Shown: piece after piece, positions 7,727 through 14,971 of the stretch
How positions within the stretch are numbered: the stretch's first letter is position 1
Layout: each line of letters begins with the position of its first letter
Assembly: GCA_964651515.1 (NCBI GenBank)
Contig: CAZYYB010000073.1
Span: 1-16,378 of the forward strand
DNA length: 16,378 nt
Source: BOG-1184 sp964651515
Lineage (GTDB): Bacteria > Fibrobacterota > Chitinivibrionia > Chitinivibrionales > Chitinispirillaceae
Reading direction: 5' to 3'
Program-made: the position numbers and the translations under genes
Notes under the pieces: generated by a model
Database searches by the model: none
Told to the model about the DNA's origin: nothing
Seen by the model: the letters and a program-made list of their open reading frames with translations, nothing else

Positions 7727-8770
7727 ATGCGTACCGAAGATTTCGACTACTTCCTTCCAAAGGAGCTTATCGCCCAGGAGCCGCCCGGCGAACGCGACTC
7801 GTGCCGGCTTCTGGTCATGGACCGCGCTACCGGCGCTCTCGAACACCGGATCTTCTCCGACCTTGCCGCGCTCCTGCGGCCGGGCGATCTTCTGGTTTTG
7901 AACGATACCCGTGTTGTGCCGGCACGACTCCGTTGCCGCAGGCCGAGCGGAGGCCGCGTCGAACTGCTGTTCGTCGAGCCCGTTGACTCGCTTTCCTGGA
8001 AAGTATTCGCGAAACCCGGGAGACGGCTTCTGCCGGGCGCAACGTTACTCGTCGAAAAGCACGAGACGCTGGAGGAACTGCTTGTCACCGGGGTCGCCTC
8101 CACGGGCGAGCGGGTGGTTCGCCTCGCTCCGTCGAGCCGGTTTGGAACCATCGCGGAGCTCATCGAGGCGTGCGGCGAAATACCGCTCCCGCCGTACATC
8201 CGGCGCACGGTACGGACCGAAGATGCCGAAGCGTATCAAACCGTTTACGCCCGCAACAAGGGCGCCGTCGCCGCACCGACGGCCGGGCTTCATTTTTCCC
8301 GTTCGATGCTCGATGCGCTCGGGGAGCAGGGCGTCGGGCGAGCGTTCCTGACCCTGCACGTCGGACCGGGCACTTTCCTTCCGGTCAAGGTTGCCGATCC
8401 CGCCGACCACCCCATGCATGCGGAGGAGTATCTCCTCCCTTCCGAAACGGCCGATGCGGTGGTGCGGACAAAGAGGGAGGGCGGCAGGGTCATCGCCGTC
8501 GGCACCACGGTCGTGCGCGCGCTCGAACATTGCGCCGCGACGTGTGGCGGGGTCCGCGCATCGTCCGGACGTACCCGGCTGAAAATCCTTCCTCCCTATG
8601 CGTTCGGGGTCGTTGACGGACTCATCACCAATTTCCATCTCCCGCAATCGACGCTCATCATGCTGGTGGCCGCATTCGCCGGGCGGGAGGCCGTGCTGAA
8701 CGCCTATGCCGGGGCGGTTGCCGATCGCTACCGATTTTTCAGTTACGGCGATGCCATGTTCATCCGCTGA
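7727..8770 (+). CDS. queA: S-adenosylmethionine:tRNA ribosyltransferase-isomerase
   Basis: Transfers and isomerises the ribosyl moiety of S-adenosylmethionine onto preQ1 in tRNA (Asp, Asn, His, Tyr), giving epoxyqueuosine, a late step of queuosine synthesis in the cytoplasm. The 347-residue product has full length. It opens MRTEDFDYFLPKELIAQEP, shows LLVLNDTRVVPARL near 55-68 and GEIPLPPYIRR near 150-160. The core signature GAVAAPTAGLHFS follows, then LHVGPGTFLPV, MHAEEY, and near the end ITNFHLPQSTLIMLVAAFAG. All are typical. The ATG at 7727 has only a modest GAAAG ahead but matches the family start. No other queuosine gene is in the window, so it seems to stand alone. Confidence 0.97.
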   Translation: MRTEDFDYFLPKELIAQEPPGERDSCRLLVMDRATGALEHRIFSDLAALLRPGDLLVLNDTRVVPARLRCRRPSGGRVELLFVEPVDSLSWKVFAKPGRRLLPGATLLVEKHETLEELLVTGVASTGERVVRLAPSSRFGTIAELIEACGEIPLPPYIRRTVRTEDAEAYQTVYARNKGAVAAPTAGLHFSRSMLDALGEQGVGRAFLTLHVGPGTFLPVKVADPADHPMHAEEYLLPSETADAVVRTKREGGRVIAVGTTVVRALEHCAATCGGVRASSGRTRLKILPPYAFGVVDGLITNFHLPQSTLIMLVAAFAGREAVLNAYAGAVADRYRFFSYGDAMFIR

Positions 8771-8824
8771 ACGGCAGTAGTCCCGTCGATTTCGACGCCC
8801 GTGGCCGGAAGCGTTTCGTAACTC

Positions 8825-8853
8825 TTGCTATGCCAATGGCAGGAAAGTATTTT
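8825..8853 (+). promoter_or_regulatory. Putative promoter downstream of queA
   Basis: TTGCTA (8825-8830, four of six) and TATTTT (8848-8853, four of six) are separated by exactly 17 nt. The spacer begins with the near-palindrome TGCCAATGGCA (8831-8841), a possible operator. A transcript from here would run only about 55 nt before meeting the terminator at 8880-8916. Confidence 0.35.
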
Positions 8854-8879
8854 ACGGTGCAAATCACAGGTCGTCCTAT

Positions 8880-8916
8880 AAGCCCGTATTTTAACAAAAT
8901 GCGGGCTTATATTTTT
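8880..8916 (+). terminator. Strong intrinsic terminator
   Basis: A 13-bp stem (8880-8892 with 8896-8908, one G-U pair, loop AAC) is followed by ATATTTTT. It lies 110 nt after queA and 124 nt before the next gene. It may end the queA transcript, or it may act as an attenuator in the leader of the gene at 9040. Confidence 0.85.
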
Positions 8917-8940
8917 CAGCACGACAGGTAACCGGAAGGT

Positions 8941-9014
8941 CGTTGAAAATTCACCTCGCCGGAGGCTGCCGGAGACGGCTCACACCACGGCAATTCCCGG
9001 GACGATTTTCAACG
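8941..9014 (+). promoter_or_regulatory. Structured leader upstream of the 217-residue protein
   Basis: CGTTGAAAAT (8941-8950) and ATTTTCAACG (9005-9014) are a perfect 10-bp inverted repeat. It encloses 54 nt that contain GCCGGAG twice and a GCCG/CGGC mini-hairpin. The right arm ends about 15 nt before the GGGAG ribosome site of the gene at 9040, so this is probably a folded 5' leader. It matches no riboswitch that I recognise. Confidence 0.45.
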
Positions 9015-9039
9015 GCTTCTACAGACAGGGAGAAAAAGT

Positions 9040-9693
9040 ATGCGCGGTGATGAACTCTTGAAGGTTTCGCCGGAAGTTCCGCAATGGCAGGATTACCGGT
9101 CCTCCTCGATCGCCATGGTGGTGTTCTATGCAGGCGATCCGATCTCGGAGCTTCCGATCAGGGAAGTGCCGGAGGAGCTGCCGTCCGCCGTGGTACAGGA
9201 TCCCCATTACGAATCCGGAACGTATGGGCTCTACGCATGCGCCAGGAGCCAGATCAGGAACGCTTTTGTCAAATCGAAAACCCGCTACCTGGTATTTCTC
9301 ACCCGCTATGTGGGAACGAAGGCCGACTTTCGAGACAAGTACTTCATTACCGGGTATTACCTTGTCGCGAAAACCGCGGATGTCAAAAAACTGCACATCC
9401 GCTACGGAACGGATTACTCCTGCATCGATGAACAGAGCTGTCCGGCGCTGCGGGCGTCCGAACGCCGCTTCGTGGCGATCGAGGATGCCTTTGCCGTGAC
9501 CGATGCCGTTATGAAATCCTGGAATTTTAACGGACGGGTTACCCGGCAGACGCGCGTGGTGCTCGATGAACAGAAAACGGCCGAGGTGATCGACTACCTG
9601 AAATCGAAACCCGACGCTACCGCGCTGTATACGGCCGAGACGACGCGCCTGCAGCCGCATATTGCGGAAGAGACGGCCGAAGAAGAAGCCTGA
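9040..9693 (+). CDS. Uncharacterised protein with a possible PUA/EVE-like core
   Basis: A 217-residue soluble protein without signal peptide or membrane segment. The ATG has GGGAG at good distance. The middle reads KTRYLVFLTRYVG (80-92) then DKYFITGYYLVAK (99-111), an alternation of beta strands with the ITGYY turn that recalls small PUA/EVE/ASCH-type RNA- or nucleotide-binding barrels. This is a pattern impression only. Three cysteines (Cys67, Cys128, Cys134) include a CIDEQSC pair that could bind metal. The C terminus is acidic (AEETAEEEA) and probably disordered. The gene is monocistronic, with a structured leader upstream and two terminators directly after. I cannot assign a function. Confidence 0.85.
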   Translation: MRGDELLKVSPEVPQWQDYRSSSIAMVVFYAGDPISELPIREVPEELPSAVVQDPHYESGTYGLYACARSQIRNAFVKSKTRYLVFLTRYVGTKADFRDKYFITGYYLVAKTADVKKLHIRYGTDYSCIDEQSCPALRASERRFVAIEDAFAVTDAVMKSWNFNGRVTRQTRVVLDEQKTAEVIDYLKSKPDATALYTAETTRLQPHIAEETAEEEA

Positions 9694-9729
9694 AGGTCTT
9701 ACCCGATGCGCCGCATCGGGTAAGACCTT
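9693..9729 (+). terminator. Perfect 17-bp hairpin overlapping a stop codon
   Basis: AAGGTCTTACCCGATGC (9693-9709) pairs perfectly with 9713-9729 around a GCC loop. The stem starts at the last base of the TGA stop codon at 9691-9693. The tail CCTTTAA is only weakly T-rich. On the minus strand the following bases (CTTCTTCTTC) are T-rich enough that it may also serve trpB2 from the other side. Confidence 0.7.
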
Positions 9730-9748
9730 CCTTTAATGTGGGGCGAGG

Positions 9749-9774
9749 GGCGGGAGCAATCCCGCCTTTTTTTT
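9749..9774 (+). terminator. Second tandem terminator
   Basis: A 7-bp stem (9749-9755 with 9760-9766) with a GCAA tetraloop is followed by eight Ts (9767-9774). It is a textbook plus-strand terminator. Its T-tract runs into the stop codon of the opposing TrpB2-type gene (9773-9775), so the two convergent genes are separated only by terminators. Confidence 0.92.
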
Positions 9775-11161
9775 ACCACTTGCCGGTTTTTTGCAACGAT
9801 GCCGGCGGGAAAGCCTTCAACTCCGCCTCCGCCGTATCGATCTCCTCCTGCGGCAGCACGTAATCGGTCAGCTCCCCGGCAAGATACTTCTGGTAGCCGA
9901 GCAGGTCCATGAGCCCGTGGCCGCTCAGGTTCATGAGAATGACCTTTTCCTTACCCTCCTCCTTGGCCTTCAGGGCCTCCTGGATCGTGACCGCCACCGC
10001 GTGGCTCGTTTCCGGCGCAACGATAAATCCCTCGGTCCGGGCCCACTGCATCGCCGCCCGGTAGCATTCGAGCTGTCCCACCGCACGCGGGGTAACGAGC
10101 CCCTCGACGACCGCCGCGCTGACCAGCGGCGCCATGCCGTGGTAGCGAAGCCCGCCGGCGTGGATCGGGGAGGGCAGGAAGTTGTGGCCCAGCGTGTGCA
10201 TGGGCAGGAGCGGCGTCATGCCGGAACTGTCGCCGAGGTCGTAGGTAAACTTTCCGCGGGTCATGGACGGGCACGATGACGGTTCGACCGGAATGATATC
10301 GATCTTCGCGCCGTTGATTTTTTCGGACACAAAGGGGAAGGCGATGCCGCCGAAGTTGCTGCCGCCGCCCGCACAGCCGATGACCACGTCCGGATTGGCG
10401 ATGCCGATTTTTGCGAGTTGCTTTTTGGCTTCGAGCCCGATGATGGTCTGGTGGAGCAGGACATGATTCAGAACGCTGCCGAGCGCATACTTGGTGGACC
10501 CGGTGGGATCGCCGACCGCCGCCTCCACCGCCTCGCTGATCGCCATGCCGAGGCTTCCCGGCGTACCGGGGTCCCTGGCCAGGAACGAGCGTCCGGCCGC
10601 GGTTTCGGTCGACGGACTGGCGACGCAGGTCGCGCCCCAGGTCTGCATCATGGTCTTGCGGAAGGGCTTCTGGTCGAAACTGATGCGGACCATGAATACC
10701 TTACAGGTGAGCCCGAGGAGCGAGCAGGCGAAGGCAAGCGCGCTGCCCCACTGCCCGGCCCCGGTTTCGGTGGTCAGGGTTTTCGTGCCGAACTGTTTGT
10801 TGTACCACGCCTGCGGAATGGCGCTGTTCGGTTTATGGCTTCCGGCCGGTGAAACGCTTTCATCCTTATAAAAGATCTTCGCGGGCGTCCCGAGCGCCTT
10901 TTCAAGGTAGACGGCGCGGCGCAGGGGCGAGGGGCGCCACCGGTACATGATCTGGATGATCTCGTCGGGAATATCGATCCACCGGTTCGGGCTCATCTCC
11001 TGTTCGAGAATGGGCATGGGAAAGACCTTGGAAAGCGCCTCGGGCGAAACCGGCTTTCCGTCCGGACCGAGCGGCGGCTGCAGCGGGGTCGGGAGGTCGG
11101 CGGCCAGGTTGTACCACTGGCGGGGAATCTCGTCTTCGTTCAGGTACACTTTAATGGACAT
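9773..11161 (-). CDS. trpB2: Tryptophan synthase beta chain-like protein, TrpB2 type
   Basis: A PLP enzyme that joins indole and serine (or a related acceptor/donor) to make tryptophan. The TrpB2 class usually does not pair with TrpA. The 462-residue product has the longer TrpB2 length rather than about 400 for TrpB1. It shows the TrpB2-style N terminus with WYNLAADLP. The PLP lysine lies in SHKPNSA (Lys110), TETGAGQWGSALA is at 131-143, and the phosphate loop GGGSN at 265-269. The end includes LSGHGLMDLLGY. The ATG at 11161 has GGAGGAG seven bases ahead. No trpA or other trp gene is nearby, so indole salvage is plausible. It is divergent from the 767-residue fusion gene. Confidence 0.93.
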   Translation of the reverse strand: MSIKVYLNEDEIPRQWYNLAADLPTPLQPPLGPDGKPVSPEALSKVFPMPILEQEMSPNRWIDIPDEIIQIMYRWRPSPLRRAVYLEKALGTPAKIFYKDESVSPAGSHKPNSAIPQAWYNKQFGTKTLTTETGAGQWGSALAFACSLLGLTCKVFMVRISFDQKPFRKTMMQTWGATCVASPSTETAAGRSFLARDPGTPGSLGMAISEAVEAAVGDPTGSTKYALGSVLNHVLLHQTIIGLEAKKQLAKIGIANPDVVIGCAGGGSNFGGIAFPFVSEKINGAKIDIIPVEPSSCPSMTRGKFTYDLGDSSGMTPLLPMHTLGHNFLPSPIHAGGLRYHGMAPLVSAAVVEGLVTPRAVGQLECYRAAMQWARTEGFIVAPETSHAVAVTIQEALKAKEEGKEKVILMNLSGHGLMDLLGYQKYLAGELTDYVLPQEEIDTAEAELKAFPPASLQKTGKW

Positions 11162-11252
11162 TCGTCAGCTCCTCCGTTTGAGAGAATGGGTTGCCTTTAA
11201 TTGCCTTTGTCGATAACGTGGACGGCCGGCAAAAACCGCGATTGCCGATGCA

Positions 11253-11299
11253 GTGCAAACTAATGCATTAAAATAGAAAGAGCTTGCACGGAGGGGCAA
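11253..11299 (-). promoter_or_regulatory. Putative trpB2 promoter with flanking inverted repeat
   Basis: On the minus strand, TTGCCC (11299-11294) and TATTTT (11275-11270) with an 18-nt spacer form a fair promoter. A plus-strand -10-like TAAAAT (11269-11274) overlaps it, so the divergent genes may share the site. GTGCAA (11253-11258) and TTGCAC (11284-11289) flank the -10 region as a 6-bp inverted repeat with centres about three helical turns apart, a possible operator. No T-box or trp leader peptide is visible. Confidence 0.35.
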
Positions 11300-11336
11300 C
11301 AGAAAAGTGTTTTCGGCGGAACCCCCGGGCGAGCCG

Positions 11337-11359
11337 GCCCCTGACGGGGCAATATTTTT
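11337..11359 (+). terminator. Terminator-like hairpin in the leader of the fusion gene
   Basis: GCCCC (11337-11341) and GGGGC (11346-11350), loop TGAC, form a 5-bp stem followed by AATATTTTT. It lies 37 nt before the start of the gene at 11396, on the same strand. With no plus-strand gene upstream, it would stop a transcript before the gene, so an attenuator is possible. The stem is short, and chance is the alternative. Confidence 0.4.
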
Positions 11360-11395
11360 CCGGAATCGGGCGGTCGATCGCTTATTTTTAATACT

Positions 11396-13699
11396 ATGGA
11401 TTTGCTTCGGTTATCTTCGCTTCTTGCCGTTTGCCTGCTCGGCGGCGGTGAGGGTGGCTATGCCGCCGTTTCGAGCGATACCGCGACCGTTACCGTCGTC
11501 GCCTCGGGGGAGACCCACGGCATGCTCAAACCATGCGACTGCCCGAACAATCCGGGCGGCGGACTCGCCGAGCGTGCGGCCGCGATCCGTTCGCTCGGTG
11601 CGGGTGCGGCGCTCCTGCTCCTCGATGCGGGCGGCTTTGCCGGCGGCGGCATCTACGACGATTACACCGGCGGCCGGGCGGCCGACTCGGTGAAAACCGC
11701 GGTGACGATCCGTGCCATGGGGGCCATGCGCTACGACGCGGCGACTCCCGGCGACGACGATCTCCAGTACGGGGCCCTCTGGCTGAAGGACGCCTGCGCC
11801 GCGGCGAACCTGCCGCTTGTATCCGCAAACTGCACGCGGCGGGACGGCCGGATTTTCCCCGCTTTCCGGGTGGTCGTCAAGTCCGGCATCCGCTTCGCGA
11901 TTACCGGCGTTGTCACCGAGGAGCGGCTCTTCCCGCGCGACGAATCGTGTGTCGTCGAGCCGCCCCTTGCCTCGCTGCGCGCCGTATGGCGCGCAATGGC
12001 CGATTCGGCCGACTACCGTATAATCCTTTCGCATCTGGGCGAAGAGGCGACCATGCAGCTCGCCGACTCCTTTCCCGATGCGGATATCATCGTCAACGGG
12101 CACCGGAAATCGTCGCAGGACGCGGTGACGCTCCGCGGCAGGACCATCGTCATGCAGTTCGGCTACGAGGGGAAGAGGCTCTCCAGCGCAGCGGTCAAAT
12201 TTTCGAAGCCTCGCCGCCCGGCCGTACTCCTGAAAGACACGTGGCTCGACATCGGCCCGAAAAACGGCGTCGACCCCGCCGTCGGCGCGCTTCTCGCCGA
12301 CTCGTCGTCCGTTTCCCGGCGGCAGGTATACGATCTGTATATCATGGGGGAGTGCCCGTACGGCTGTACGGCACTGCGCGAGTTCGTCGATTTCGTCGGG
12401 AAATTTCCGGAAATCGAGTGGAACGTCTGGTTTATCGGGAGCGCGGGGGGCGACTCCCTCTCCTCGCTTCACGGCCCGGACGAGGTGCGCGACGAGATGA
12501 CCTGGCTGGCCGTGCGGGCGCTGTATCCCGGCCGGTGGCTCTCCTTCCTGGATGAGCGGAGCAAGCCGCAGGCGACGAGCGACGCCGCCGTGGCCGCGCT
12601 CGGGCTCGATGCCGCGAGGCTTGGCCGGTGGGTGGCGGCAAAGGGCCGCGAGGCGCTTGCCGACGAGTACCGGCGTTCGACGCGGCTCGGTGTTTCGGCA
12701 TCGCCGACCCTGTATATCGACAATGCCCCCTTCACGAAAGCTATTACGGCCGGGCGGCTGGCTAAAGACCGGTGCGCCGATCTCGGTGAAACGAGCGCGC
12801 GCTGCGACTCGCTGCCCGAGTGCTTCGAGGACGGCGATTGCCGGAAAAGCGGGTCGATCGGCCGGTGTTCGCCGCAGGGGAGGTGCGAATTCAAGCCCGA
12901 CGCCCCGTTCTCCTTTACGGCGCTGGTCGCCGACTCGTCGCTCGGTCATCCGGAAAGCTCGGTCATCGCCACCACCGGGGAGTTGTTTCCGAATGCAACG
13001 ATCAGAACGCTGCGCCTGCACTCCGCGGAGGGGCTGAAGATGCTCAAAACCTGGGCGCCTTCATCCCTGCCGTTCTACCTCTTCGGCAAGGGAGCCGGCG
13101 CGGCCCAGAACTTTCCGCAGGTCGAGGGCGGGCTCGAAAAACGCGGCGACGACTACGTCTTCAGGGACGGCATTACGCCGAAAAACTATTTTCTTGATCG
13201 CGCCGAAAAACCGGGGTCGATCGTTTTTTTCATCGATCCGCTCGTCCCCGATGCGGTGGCGGCGATGAAACGGGTGCTCGACGATTCGCTCCTTTCCGGG
13301 CGGGTACGGATTCTCCCGATATTTTACGCCGATCCCGCCGCGCCGGCGAATGCGACCGAGGAGAAGGTCCGGCGTGAGGAAGCCTTGCGCTGGCTGGTCA
13401 TGGATTCGCTGCACCGCGATCGCTTTGCGCCGTACCTGCGGGCGTATGCGGCGAACCCCGGCAGCTCGAACTGGCTGCCGGATATGGCCAATACCGGAAT
13501 GACCCCGGACTCGCTTTTCCGGGAGGGGGAGCGGTACGGCGGAGTGCTGACCGCGCAGTTCGACCTGCTTGACCGCCTCGGCATCAGGGATCCCATGGCG
13601 GTTTTACTCGATAACCGGCACGTTGCGGCGATAAAAAACGAAACCGACTTTGCCGGAATTCTCAACGACCTGAAACGGAAAAACAGCCTTCGACCATGA
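11396..13699 (+). CDS. Exported metallophosphoesterase-like and thioredoxin-fold fusion
   Basis: A 767-residue protein with a hydrophobic N-terminal signal (residues 4-16, possible cleavage near 23). LAVC at 10-13 is not a proper lipobox. Residues 31-270 resemble the 5'-nucleotidase type metallophosphoesterase fold: GETHG (38-42) followed by CDC and GGGLAER, SHLG (212-215), NGH (234-236). The usual DxH is ETH, and GNHE appears as GDDD (119-122), so metal ligands are lost. Residues 310-455 look like a thioredoxin/DsbA fold with CPYGC (320-324) and a cis-Pro loop SPTLYID (436-442). A segment with six cysteines (460-497) follows. Residues 505-760 look like another thioredoxin-type region without a CxxC. 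No clear ribosome site precedes the ATG. The stop overlaps the next gene. Role unknown; envelope thiol chemistry is an inference. Confidence 0.8.
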   Translation: MDLLRLSSLLAVCLLGGGEGGYAAVSSDTATVTVVASGETHGMLKPCDCPNNPGGGLAERAAAIRSLGAGAALLLLDAGGFAGGGIYDDYTGGRAADSVKTAVTIRAMGAMRYDAATPGDDDLQYGALWLKDACAAANLPLVSANCTRRDGRIFPAFRVVVKSGIRFAITGVVTEERLFPRDESCVVEPPLASLRAVWRAMADSADYRIILSHLGEEATMQLADSFPDADIIVNGHRKSSQDAVTLRGRTIVMQFGYEGKRLSSAAVKFSKPRRPAVLLKDTWLDIGPKNGVDPAVGALLADSSSVSRRQVYDLYIMGECPYGCTALREFVDFVGKFPEIEWNVWFIGSAGGDSLSSLHGPDEVRDEMTWLAVRALYPGRWLSFLDERSKPQATSDAAVAALGLDAARLGRWVAAKGREALADEYRRSTRLGVSASPTLYIDNAPFTKAITAGRLAKDRCADLGETSARCDSLPECFEDGDCRKSGSIGRCSPQGRCEFKPDAPFSFTALVADSSLGHPESSVIATTGELFPNATIRTLRLHSAEGLKMLKTWAPSSLPFYLFGKGAGAAQNFPQVEGGLEKRGDDYVFRDGITPKNYFLDRAEKPGSIVFFIDPLVPDAVAAMKRVLDDSLLSGRVRILPIFYADPAAPANATEEKVRREEALRWLVMDSLHRDRFAPYLRAYAANPGSSNWLPDMANTGMTPDSLFREGERYGGVLTAQFDLLDRLGIRDPMAVLLDNRHVAAIKNETDFAGILNDLKRKNSLRP

Positions 13700-14799
13700 A
13701 AGTTTCCATCGTCATTCCGGTTTATAATGAAGAAAAGACGCTCCTCGAAATCGTGGAGAGGGTAAAGCATGCGCCCCTGGGCGGGTCGGACACGGTGCGG
13801 GAGATCGTCATCGTGGACGACTGCTCGGTCGACGGTACGCGCGCGCTCCTGCGGAAGATCGGCGATCCGGAAATTACGGTCGCCTATCATGAAAAAAACC
13901 GGGGCAAGGGAGCGGCGCTGCGAACCGGGTTCGAAAAATGCACCGGCGACATCATCATCATCCAGGATGCGGACCTCGAGTATAACCCGGAGGAGTACGC
14001 CACGCTCCTCGCGCCGATCTTCGACGGGGACGCCGAGGTGGTGTACGGTTCGCGGTTTGTCGGCGGCGGGCGTCACCGGGTCCTGTATTTCTGGCACAGC
14101 ATGGGGAACCGGCTCCTGACCGTCCTGTCAAACGCCTTCTCGGACCTGAACCTTACCGACATGGAGACCTGCTATAAGGTGATGCGGAGCGAGATCGCGG
14201 AGCGCATTACCATCTGCGAAAACCGGTTCGGCTTCGAACCCGAGATTACCGCCAAGCTCGCCGAGTTCGCGCGCAACGAAAACATAAAGATTTACGAAGT
14301 CGGTATCTCCTACCGCGGCCGGACGTATAACGAGGGGAAAAAGATCGGGATGAAGGACGGGTTCCGCGCGCTCTACTGCATCCTGAAGTACAATACCTCC
14401 CGGCTGGCCGTTTCGACGAAGGCCGCGCTGGAGGGGGTCCTGGGCATTATTCTCCAGCTTTCCATACTGTTCGCGCTCCCGGCGTTCGCCCGGTTCACCA
14501 CGGTTGCCGGACGCAACCTCGCCCATGCCGTGAGCATGGAGGCGGCGCTTCTGCTCGTCGTACTGATCAGCCTGGGCATCACGTCGCAGGCTACCCTCGC
14601 AAAAATCGGCCGGATGGGGCCGTTTGCAAAGTTCCAGGCATTAAGCCTCGTTCCCCTTGCCCTCCGCGCGGCCTTTTTCCATTTCTTTCTTCCGATCGGC
14701 GGTTTTACGGCCACGAGCCTGCTCTCGGCGGGAATCGGGTTTCTTTTCAGTTTCTGCGGGGTTAATTTCAGGAGGTTTTTGCCGGATACGGAGTGTTGA
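13696..14799 (+). CDS. Family 2 glycosyltransferase with a C-terminal membrane domain
   Basis: A 367-residue protein of the dolichyl/polyprenyl-phosphate sugar transferase type (DPM1/GtrB-like), which moves a sugar from a nucleotide to a lipid carrier on the inner face of the membrane. The GT-A domain (1-235) begins MKVSIVIPVYNEEKTL. It has VDDCSVDGT (40-48), NRGKGAALRTGF (68-79), the metal-binding DAD (91-93) and GSRF. The conserved SYRGRTYNEGKKIGMKDG lies at 205-222. Residues 240-362 hold about four membrane helices, like the GtrA-type domain fused to some of these enzymes. The ATGA overlap with the fusion gene means translation is probably coupled. The sugar and the final target (cell wall, lipid or protein) cannot be told. 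Confidence 0.92.
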   Translation: MKVSIVIPVYNEEKTLLEIVERVKHAPLGGSDTVREIVIVDDCSVDGTRALLRKIGDPEITVAYHEKNRGKGAALRTGFEKCTGDIIIIQDADLEYNPEEYATLLAPIFDGDAEVVYGSRFVGGGRHRVLYFWHSMGNRLLTVLSNAFSDLNLTDMETCYKVMRSEIAERITICENRFGFEPEITAKLAEFARNENIKIYEVGISYRGRTYNEGKKIGMKDGFRALYCILKYNTSRLAVSTKAALEGVLGIILQLSILFALPAFARFTTVAGRNLAHAVSMEAALLLVVLISLGITSQATLAKIGRMGPFAKFQALSLVPLALRAAFFHFFLPIGGFTATSLLSAGIGFLFSFCGVNFRRFLPDTEC

Positions 14800-14830
14800 T
14801 TGGGTCGCTGATACAAGCGTTTTTGGTGGG

Positions 14831-14901
14831 GGAACCTCGCTTCGCGGGTTCCTGACCTCACCCCGGCCCCAAGCGGCCGGACCTCTCCCGCAGGGAGAGG
14901 T
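14831..14901 (+). terminator. Three tandem hairpins after the glycosyltransferase gene
   Basis: The hairpins are GGAACC/GGTTCC (14831-14836 with 14847-14852, with an inner CGC/GCG), CCGGCC/GGCCGG (14863-14868 with 14875-14880) and ACCTCTCCC/GGGAGAGGT (14881-14889 with 14893-14901, loop GCA). The last is followed by GATTCTTCTTGTT. The CTCACCCCGGCC...CTCTCCC wording is a common dispersed motif in GC-rich genomes. It may work as the transcript end of the operon or simply be repeat debris. Confidence 0.5.
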
Positions 14902-14971
14902 GATTCTTCTTGTTAAGCTACGTTGCTGAAATTATCCCTCTTCCCAGTACAATTCCGGGATTGTCGTTTTC

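Noticed and set aside
11162..11395. T-box or trp attenuator for the TrpB2-type gene
   Set aside because: No T-box core, no Trp-rich leader peptide and no minus-strand terminator before the gene.
11396..11440. Lipoprotein signal in the 767-residue fusion (LAVC)
   Set aside because: The residue before Cys is Val, not Gly/Ala/Ser, so lipidation is not supported; an ordinary export signal is more likely.
11411..13021. 536-residue open frame antisense to the fusion gene
   Set aside because: Arg/Gly/Pro-rich shadow; the plus-strand protein has recognisable motifs, a signal peptide and coupling to the next gene.
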